This document shows positions 58,540-64,000 of a DNA stretch of 64,000 nucleotides, piece by piece; within the stretch, counting starts at the first letter, position 1; each line of letters opens with the position of its first letter. The notes below the pieces were generated by a model. It saw only the letters and a list, made by a program, of their open reading frames with translations. It was not told the DNA's origin and searched no databases. The translations under genes were made by a program, and so were the position numbers. Source of the DNA: Treponema sp. (GTDB lineage: Bacteria > Spirochaetota > Spirochaetia > Treponematales > Treponemataceae); contig JALCCK010000007.1 of assembly GCA_022640795.1 (NCBI GenBank), positions 1-64,000 of the forward strand. The letters run 5' to 3'.

Positions 58540-58568
58540 TTGTCTGATGACTTTATAAAGTATATTAT
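58540..58568 (+). promoter_or_regulatory. Promoter of the thioesterase-metNI unit
   Basis: TTGTCT (58540-58545), 17 bases, TATTAT (58563-58568). The ATG at 58577 follows after eight bases, leaving a leader of about one or two bases. No ribosome-binding site. Confidence 0.5.
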
Positions 58569-58576
58569 AAAATACT

Positions 58577-58999
58577 ATGAAATATGTCGCGGAACTTGTG
58601 GTACGGTCATATGAGTGTGATTCCTATGGCCATGTAAATAATGCTGTATACTTGAACTATCTTGAATACGGACGAATGGAATTCCTGCATCAGATACATT
58701 TTGATTACAAAGGACTTATTGCTGATGGATTTTATCTGTATATATCACATATCGATATAAAGTATAAATCGTCGGCTTTTCTTGATGACCGGCTTTTTAT
58801 TGAAACAGAATCCATAAAGCTTGGTGTCGTATCGGGAACTTTTCATCAATGTGTAAAAAAAGATGATGGAACTCTCTGCGCCGTCGCAGATGTTACCTGG
58901 GCAAGTGTAACTGAAGGCGCCAGGCCTGCCCGGTTGCCTGAAAAATATATGCTTCCTGAACTTATGCCGGAAAAAGCGGAACAGGAGAATATCGTATGA
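58577..58999 (+). CDS. Acyl-CoA thioesterase, 4HBT (YbgC/FadM) type
   Basis: A 140-residue single hot-dog protein. The catalytic Asp and the family motif are in ECDSYGHVNNAVYLNYLEYGRMEFL (about residues 13-37). It should hydrolyse acyl-CoA or acyl-ACP thioesters; substrate unknown. Its stop overlaps the metN start by four bases, so it is translated with the methionine transporter genes, an unusual neighbour for this family. Confidence 0.83.
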   Translation: MKYVAELVVRSYECDSYGHVNNAVYLNYLEYGRMEFLHQIHFDYKGLIADGFYLYISHIDIKYKSSAFLDDRLFIETESIKLGVVSGTFHQCVKKDDGTLCAVADVTWASVTEGARPARLPEKYMLPELMPEKAEQENIV

Positions 59000-60036
59000 C
59001 AATACGGCTTGAAAATCTTCGTAAAACGTACGATTCGGGAAAAGCCGGAAAAGAAGTCCGTGCCGTAAACGATATAAGTCTTGAAATTCCGTCAAATAAA
59101 ATTTTCGGTATTATAGGAAAAAGCGGGGCGGGAAAATCAACGCTCGTCCGACTGGTGAGTTTACTTGAACGACCCGATTCCGGTGAAGTTCTTTATGATG
59201 GTCAGCGTGTTGACAATCTGAAGGATGCAGCACTCATCGCCCGGCGGCGCCGGATCGGAATGATATTCCAGAATTTCAATCTTTTCAGCTCCCGTACAGC
59301 TGCCGGAAATATAGCGTATCCGCTTGAGATATGCGGTACGCCGAAATCGAAAATCCAGGTTCGTACAGCCGAACTGCTGGATCTGGTAGGACTCTCCGAT
59401 CGGGCTGACGCTCCTATCAGTACGCTTTCCGGCGGCCAGAAACAGCGTATTGCGATTGCCCGGGCGCTGGCGAATAACCCGGACATTCTTTTCTGTGATG
59501 AAGCTACGAGTGCGCTTGATCCCCAGACAACCCTTTCAATTTTGAATCTTATACGGGAAATACAAAAAAAAATGAATCTTACCGTCGTCATGATAACGCA
59601 TCAGATGGAGGTTGTCAGAGATGCCTGTAGTCTTGTTGCCGTTATACATGACGGTGCTGTGGTCGAACAGGGATCTGTTGACGATATTTTTGTGCGGCCG
59701 CAGACCGATGTGACGAGGGATTTTCTTGCTCATCTTACCCAGCCGTCTGCTTCACTTTCAGATCAGAACGAATTGGTCAGATGGTCGTCGGACGGAGGAA
59801 ATTATACGCTCCGGTTCATTGGCGGAAAAACAGACGAACCTGTTTTGAGCCGTCTTGCCCGCAAATTTGAGGTAGAATTTAATATACGGGCAGGAGGAAT
59901 ACAGAAACTTTCTACGGAAAAAGTAGGAACGCTTCTTATCGATATCTATGGAGCAGCGGAAGAGGTTTCCCGTGCTCTTGAATATCTTCGGGATCAGGGA
60001 ATTGTCGTAGAACAGGAAAAACGGAGGGACGCTTGA
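58996..60036 (+). CDS. metN: Methionine ABC transporter ATPase MetN
   Basis: A 346-residue ATPase: Walker A GIIGKSGAGKSTLVRLV (about residues 36-52), MIFQNFNLFSSRTAAGNIAYPLEI, signature LSGGQKQRIAIARAL, ILFCDEATSALDPQTT and MITHQMEVV. After about residue 265 a NIL (ferredoxin-like) domain follows (YTLRFIGG...VLSRLARKFEVEFNI...GTLLIDIYG), which in MetN senses methionine and shuts transport down. Overlaps metI by four bases. Confidence 0.92.
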   Translation: MTIRLENLRKTYDSGKAGKEVRAVNDISLEIPSNKIFGIIGKSGAGKSTLVRLVSLLERPDSGEVLYDGQRVDNLKDAALIARRRRIGMIFQNFNLFSSRTAAGNIAYPLEICGTPKSKIQVRTAELLDLVGLSDRADAPISTLSGGQKQRIAIARALANNPDILFCDEATSALDPQTTLSILNLIREIQKKMNLTVVMITHQMEVVRDACSLVAVIHDGAVVEQGSVDDIFVRPQTDVTRDFLAHLTQPSASLSDQNELVRWSSDGGNYTLRFIGGKTDEPVLSRLARKFEVEFNIRAGGIQKLSTEKVGTLLIDIYGAAEEVSRALEYLRDQGIVVEQEKRRDA

Positions 60037-60701
60037 TGGGTAACTGGAATCAAATGATGACCCTGGTAATTCAGGCTACTGGAGAGACACTTATTATGGT
60101 TGTTCTTTCTACACTTTTCAGTATTGTGCTCGGGCTGCCGCTTGGTGTTCTTCTTTGTACAAGTGATCCGCTTACCGGAATAAAACCACGCCCTGCGTTA
60201 AACCAAATCCTTACGCGGATAGTTAATGCACTGCGTTCTTTTCCGTTTATAATTCTCATGATTCTTTTGTTTCCGCTTTCCCGTCTTATCGTCGGAACGA
60301 GTATAGGAACAAAGGCTACAATAATTCCACTTTCAATAGCAGCGGCTCCTTTTGTTGCACGGGTTATCGAGTCTGCTTTAAAAGAAGTTGATCCTGGCGT
60401 GGTTCAGGCCGCACGGGCAATGGGATCTACAAATACACAAATTATATGGAAGGTCCTTTTACCCGAAGCCATGCCGGCTCTCGTTGACGGAGTAACTTTG
60501 ACTATCATAAATCTGGTAGGATATTCCGCTATGGCGGGAGCTATCGGCGGCGGCGGGTTGGGGGATCTTGCGATTCGATACGGATATCAGCGATTTCGTT
60601 CTGATATAATGGCTGCTGCCGTTATAGTCATTCTTATATTAGTAGAAGTCCTTCAGGCCGTCGGCACAAAGATTTCCAACAGATTGATGTCAGCACGATA
60701 A
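60033..60701 (+). CDS. metI: Methionine ABC transporter permease MetI
   Basis: A 222-residue permease of five or six helices. Family segments are TLIMVVLSTLFSIVLGLPLGVLL, NALRSFPFIILMILLFPLSRLIVGTSIGTKA, VESALKEVDPGVVQAARAMGSTNTQIIWKVLLPEAMPALVDG (the contact loop, about 110-150) and GYSAMAGAIGGGGLGDLAIRYGYQRF. No metQ-like binding protein follows; it must be encoded elsewhere. Confidence 0.92.
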   Translation: MMGNWNQMMTLVIQATGETLIMVVLSTLFSIVLGLPLGVLLCTSDPLTGIKPRPALNQILTRIVNALRSFPFIILMILLFPLSRLIVGTSIGTKATIIPLSIAAAPFVARVIESALKEVDPGVVQAARAMGSTNTQIIWKVLLPEAMPALVDGVTLTIINLVGYSAMAGAIGGGGLGDLAIRYGYQRFRSDIMAAAVIVILILVEVLQAVGTKISNRLMSAR

Positions 60702-60716
60702 AGTTTGCTGCTGTAT

Positions 60717-60748
60717 AAAAAAAGGACTGCCGGAGCAGTCCTTTTTTT
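60717..60748. terminator. Bidirectional intrinsic terminator after metI
   Basis: AAAAAAAGGACTGC (60717-60730) and GCAGTCCTTTTTTT (60735-60748) with a four-base loop, flanked by A and T runs. It ends metNI and, on the other strand, the unknown gene that ends at 60747. Confidence 0.9.
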
Positions 60749-62291
60749 ATGTTGTTTTTTTTGTCAGAAAAGTCTGCATGAGTGCTGTAAAAAGATATAT
60801 CTTTTTATACACTTCAATTCCAAGCTCTTTTATCGGATGCTCTGCAAAGTGATCGAGTTCTTTCCAGTTTATGACTAATTCCGGGGATTTTTTCGAGTAA
60901 TCTTCGATAAGCGATTTTACGGTTTTTGCAATTGTCACCAGATTTTTTGTTCCCCTGATAAGAAAATCCCGTGCTGCATCATTTGCATCGTTCGTAAGTG
61001 TGTTAATTATGTTCCGTGCTTCCCGGTCCCGGCCCGCACGCGGCATCATGGTTTTTATTTTTGAACCGATTTCCCCGTCTTCTGCGAGCCGCTCATCGAA
61101 GGCTGTAATCTGATTGGAAATTTCCAGCAGTGCATTGTATGCATCAGACATAGGTATGGACAGCGCATTTGTTGCCCATTCACCGCGAATCAGAACCAGA
61201 TCCGCATATTCCCGTATATCTTTTTTTACAAATTCTATCAGAAAAGCTTTCATATAATTGAGCGGCTGTGAGAATGTATAAGAACCGATACCTTTCGTTT
61301 CGAGTGTGACGCTGTTCTGCTCTGTGTAATTTGCGAGACGGAGTACAACATTTGTACCGAATATCTGCATCAGGAGTTTGCCGGCTTTTGAATTTTTTTC
61401 TTCTGCAGCGAGATTTTTAAGTGTTTTTTCTGTTATACTTGTTATTTTCTGCAGATACGGATCGATGATATTTTCGACAGGATTAGAAACGGTAAAATTC
61501 CAGCCGGGATTTTTTGTTATGAGTTGAATCATCATCTCGAAAACCTGCGTTCGTTTGAGATTTTCCAGCTTTGCAAGTATTTTATTCCAGACGTTTGCCG
61601 TTATCGGTTCCGTACCTTTTGCATCCCTGAAAAGCTTCATGAGGGTAGACCAGTCTTCGTGTTCCGGTATGCCGTAAATTATTTCAACAAAGTCCTGGAG
61701 ATCTTCTGCAATATACTCTGCGTTAATTTTTTCAAAACGGGGAGTTGTATTGAATACCCGTTCCCGGAGAGAGGAATCGAATTTTTTCAGTAGAAAATAG
61801 TAGTCAAACGTACAGAATTTTTTAAAGGCCAGCAGATTTGAATAAAGATTGTTGATTTTATTTATGGAATCCGCATCAAATTCTCCAAGAAAAAGGTCCA
61901 GATCCTGTTTCATTTTGGACGACAGCTCGTTTAAAGGAACTGTTTTTGCTTTTGCACGGATAGAACCTTCCGAAAAGTCTTCTGTAAGCTGATGCTGTTT
62001 TTCATTCAGTGAATAATTTATCACAAAATTTTTGAATATATTTTCATTTTCCGCATTCTGGAAAAGTGCCTGGGCAGGTGCTGCCGCCTTGTACAGTTCA
62101 TAAAAAAATTTTGCAAGAGCAGGCAGCGCTTCGTCGGAATTGATCTTATAATACCGTGTATGAGTTTTGGAAAGATCCTTAGAAATTATCCGCAACTGTC
62201 GTTTTTTTTCAGCTTCCGGATTTTTATTACCGAAAAGTGCAGCAAAGAGATTTATGAAAAAATTTCCACCAGAAGTCGTTTTTTGTTCCAT
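60747..62291 (-). CDS. Conserved protein of unknown function (possibly DUF5312)
   Basis: A 514-residue soluble, mostly helical protein with no catalytic motif that I recognise. It begins with a polar segment and a short hydrophobic stretch (NFFINLFAALFGNK, about 10-23) that could touch the membrane, and is rich in Lys, Asn and Leu throughout. It resembles a spirochaete-only family that I recall as DUF5312, but this is not certain. Convergent with metI; upstream, the membrane LuxR gene reads the same way 50 bases away. Confidence 0.55.
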   Translation of the reverse strand: MEQKTTSGGNFFINLFAALFGNKNPEAEKKRQLRIISKDLSKTHTRYYKINSDEALPALAKFFYELYKAAAPAQALFQNAENENIFKNFVINYSLNEKQHQLTEDFSEGSIRAKAKTVPLNELSSKMKQDLDLFLGEFDADSINKINNLYSNLLAFKKFCTFDYYFLLKKFDSSLRERVFNTTPRFEKINAEYIAEDLQDFVEIIYGIPEHEDWSTLMKLFRDAKGTEPITANVWNKILAKLENLKRTQVFEMMIQLITKNPGWNFTVSNPVENIIDPYLQKITSITEKTLKNLAAEEKNSKAGKLLMQIFGTNVVLRLANYTEQNSVTLETKGIGSYTFSQPLNYMKAFLIEFVKKDIREYADLVLIRGEWATNALSIPMSDAYNALLEISNQITAFDERLAEDGEIGSKIKTMMPRAGRDREARNIINTLTNDANDAARDFLIRGTKNLVTIAKTVKSLIEDYSKKSPELVINWKELDHFAEHPIKELGIEVYKKIYLFTALMQTFLTKKTT

Positions 62292-62341
62292 GCTTTAAAT
62301 ATCGGATAAATAGCCCTGCCTGTCAAGCACTGCACGTTCTT

Positions 62342-63115
62342 TCAAATTTCTATTTTGTACTGTAGCAGCAGGAGCCGTAGCATTTCCCTGTTTTTTACAC
62401 CGAACAGATGGAACAGATCCTGCATGTCTTTTTTTATGGCTGATTCACTGATAAAGAGTTCATCTGCTATTTTTTTATAACTTTTATCTGTGTTCATTGT
62501 GTAGTGAATACAGGCTGTCTGCCGTTTGGTCAGATTGAGAATTTTCAGATTTAACACGGAACCCTTTTGGGGAAGCGCTATTCCCGTTTTGTCGGACGGC
62601 ATCGTGACATTTGAAAGAAGAAAGTTAAGCTGGTCGTATAAAATTGAATAAAGAGCAAAATAAGAAGCAGCGGCAAAGAGAGAGACTCCTACGGCAAAAA
62701 CAAAGTCGTTCCAGCAGAATGAAAAGAGTGTCGTAAGTACGAGCAGCCATAAAATGCTTATACATAGCAGCTTTATTTTAGTATGAGTTCTGAAATATCC
62801 CCTGCTGAACAGCAGCAGCATACAAAATGAATAAAGGAAAATTCCAAGAACTTCAAATCCGCAGATAACGTTGTAGACCGCTTCGATAACGAGAATTGTA
62901 GGAAAAATATATTTGTTGTTCGGTCTGAAAATACTGATAAAACCAAGAACAGTGCAGAATCCGTTCAGCAGCGGAGTGATAGTTTCGGTATATGGATATA
63001 AGAGAGAGCCGACGAAATGTGTTCCGATAATGATGTTGAGGACTGTCGCAATGGCCAGTGCAATCGTTCCACAGATGGCGAGTATTCTGAGTCCCATATT
63101 TGTGAATTTCTGCAT
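62342..63115 (-). CDS. Membrane-bound LuxR-type transcription regulator
   Basis: A 257-residue protein with about six membrane helices (about 8-170) followed by a cytoplasmic LuxR-type helix-turn-helix (about 195-250: LNLTKRQTACIHYTMNTDKSYKKIADELFISESAIKKDMQDLFHLFGVKNREML). No phospho-receiver or kinase domain. It likely senses membrane or small-molecule state and binds DNA directly. The ATG at 63115 is preferred: the longer frame's TTG (63151) is the -35 box of a promoter placed seven bases before this ATG. Confidence 0.72.
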   Translation of the reverse strand: MQKFTNMGLRILAICGTIALAIATVLNIIIGTHFVGSLLYPYTETITPLLNGFCTVLGFISIFRPNNKYIFPTILVIEAVYNVICGFEVLGIFLYSFCMLLLFSRGYFRTHTKIKLLCISILWLLVLTTLFSFCWNDFVFAVGVSLFAAASYFALYSILYDQLNFLLSNVTMPSDKTGIALPQKGSVLNLKILNLTKRQTACIHYTMNTDKSYKKIADELFISESAIKKDMQDLFHLFGVKNREMLRLLLLQYKIEI

Positions 63116-63122
63116 ACCAAGC

Positions 63123-63151
63123 AGTTTACCGTACTTTTGAAAATAATTCAA
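63123..63151 (-). promoter_or_regulatory. Promoter abutting the membrane LuxR gene
   Basis: TTGAAT (63151-63146), 17 bases, TAAACT (63128-63123) on the minus strand. ATG at 63115 follows after seven bases with no ribosome-binding site. Confidence 0.5.
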
Positions 63152-63302
63152 ATTTACTATCGTTATGTTTTTGAAAAAATATCTTTGGATATTTCGTTCA
63201 TGAACAGGCCTGCAGATATTGCGGTTTTGGCCGATGAATGCAATAATGCTATATCAATTAGAGAGACGTTAGATCATCTGCTACATCAGAGAAGAGTTTA
63301 TG

Positions 63303-63347
63303 AAAAGACAAAAGGTCCTGTGTGTTACACAGGACCTTTTGTCTTTT
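63303..63347 (-). terminator. Strong intrinsic terminator after rnfB
   Basis: A perfect hairpin of about 20 pairs (AAAGACAAAAGGTCCTGTGT paired with ACACAGGACCTTTTGTCTTT) and a three-base loop. It sits 16 bases past the rnfB stop on the minus strand. Confidence 0.88.
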
Positions 63348-63362
63348 TCTTCGTGTGCCGTT

Positions 63363-64000
63363 TTATGCTATAACATTCTGAACAAGTTTCAAAACGTGAG
63401 TCGGGCATCCTTCTATACAGGTTCCGCAACTGGTACATTTTGCATAATCTATTTCCGGAATGCCATTAACAAGTTTGAGACATTTTTCAGGGCAGTTTCT
63501 TTCACATTTTCCGCATTTGATACAGCCGACCTTACAGTTTTTAAGGACTGATGGTTTATTATCGGTGTGATTGGAACATAATGCAACGGCTCCTTTCCGG
63601 GAAACCGGTACTTTGCTCAGAAGGTGCATCGGGCAAGCCTGTACACACATTCCGCATCCGGTACATTTAGTATAGTCTACGTGCGGGAGTCCGTCTTCTT
63701 CAAGATGGAGCGCATCAAATTGACAGGCATTCACACAGTCACCAAATCCGATACATCCATACTGGCACATTTTTGTTCCATTCACGGCCAGGTGTGCTGC
63801 TGCACAGTTTTTAAGACCGTTATAAAAACCACGTGCTTTTGCCGCGTCTTTACTGCCTCTGCAGGCCAGAATGACAACTTTGCTTTCGGCCTCAACCGCG
63901 AGCCCCATAACTTCTCCGACTTTTTTTGCTGTTTCCGCACCACCGGCGGCGCAGCCGTCCGCAGAAGCTTCTCCCGCCGCTACGGCCGCAGCGAATCCGT
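63363..64000 (-). CDS. rnfB: Electron transport complex protein RnfB (3' part)
   Basis: The window ends inside this gene; at least 211 C-terminal residues are seen. The first visible residues (FAAAVAAGEASADGCAAGGAET) match the end of the Fe4_S domain that follows the RnfB membrane anchor. Next come GTKMCQYGCIGFGDCVNAC and then two ferredoxin-like 4Fe-4S pairs: CTGCGMCVQACP, with CIKCGKCERNCP and CTSCGTCIEGCP. RnfB takes electrons from ferredoxin for the Rnf ion-pumping complex. It is the last gene of its operon, ahead of a strong terminator. The rest of rnf lies outside. Confidence 0.87.
   Translation of the reverse strand, partial: GFAAAVAAGEASADGCAAGGAETAKKVGEVMGLAVEAESKVVILACRGSKDAAKARGFYNGLKNCAAAHLAVNGTKMCQYGCIGFGDCVNACQFDALHLEEDGLPHVDYTKCTGCGMCVQACPMHLLSKVPVSRKGAVALCSNHTDNKPSVLKNCKVGCIKCGKCERNCPEKCLKLVNGIPEIDYAKCTSCGTCIEGCPTHVLKLVQNVIA

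Overview
The window reads as chromosome of a spirochaete of the genus Treponema (species not determined). Grounds are protein style and neighbourhoods recalled from treponemes: rplM-rpsI-recX, cheR-cheB, an ECF sigma factor with a zinc-finger partner, lptC-lptA-lptB behind pyrG, a thiamine ABC operon behind a TPP riboswitch, and potABCD. It is almost entirely coding. No rRNA, tRNA, CRISPR array, transposase or phage gene was seen, so it looks like core genome rather than an island.

Layout. 1-5,000: mntP, a glycosyltransferase-like gene, a 26-codon membrane peptide gene, and a periplasmic-sensor GGDEF-EAL protein. 5,000-10,000: divergent crcB and a Ca2+/Na+ exchanger, purA, and an acyl-CoA synthetase with a structured leader. 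10,000-14,600: murE-ddl-murD (peptidoglycan precursors). 14,600-20,700: queD, a DUF2156/YkgJ/acyl-ACP thioesterase operon, an orphan hisH-hisF pair, and recQ. 20,700-29,400: an OmpA-like protein, a PAS-GGDEF-EAL protein, potABCD, and a small membrane protein. 29,400-36,700: rplM-rpsI-recX, an HTH-receiver regulator, a CYTH/DUF975/sppA operon, dus, and an Mrp/C_GCAxxG pair. 36,800-41,600: thiB-thiP-thiQ under a TPP riboswitch, a repeat-containing spacer, and a small outer-membrane-type protein. 41,600-46,900: rny, lptB-lptA-lptC, pyrG. 46,900-56,000: cheR-cheB, RseC-like, TPR, polyprenyl synthase, rlmE, a LysM-M23 peptidase, an ECF sigma operon, a FliL-like protein, hflX. 56,000-64,000: a large sensor-like membrane protein with acidic tandem repeats, a thioesterase with metN-metI, a conserved unknown, a membrane-bound LuxR-type regulator, and the 3' part of rnfB.

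The most unusual signal runs across the window. Many genes that begin a transcription unit have a sigma70-type -10 hexamer ending only 6-8 bases before a start codon that protein homology supports, and no Shine-Dalgarno sequence. This is the geometry of leaderless mRNAs. It recurs at about a dozen genes (exchanger, queD, hisH, CYTH, dus, cheR, polyprenyl synthase, hflX, 4HBT thioesterase, membrane LuxR, and weaker cases), including three divergent promoter regions. Other genes, such as sppA, potD, rny and the 40,943 gene, have strong Shine-Dalgarno sites, so the window appears to mix two modes of initiation.

All functional names are from reading sequences and recalling families; no database search was run.
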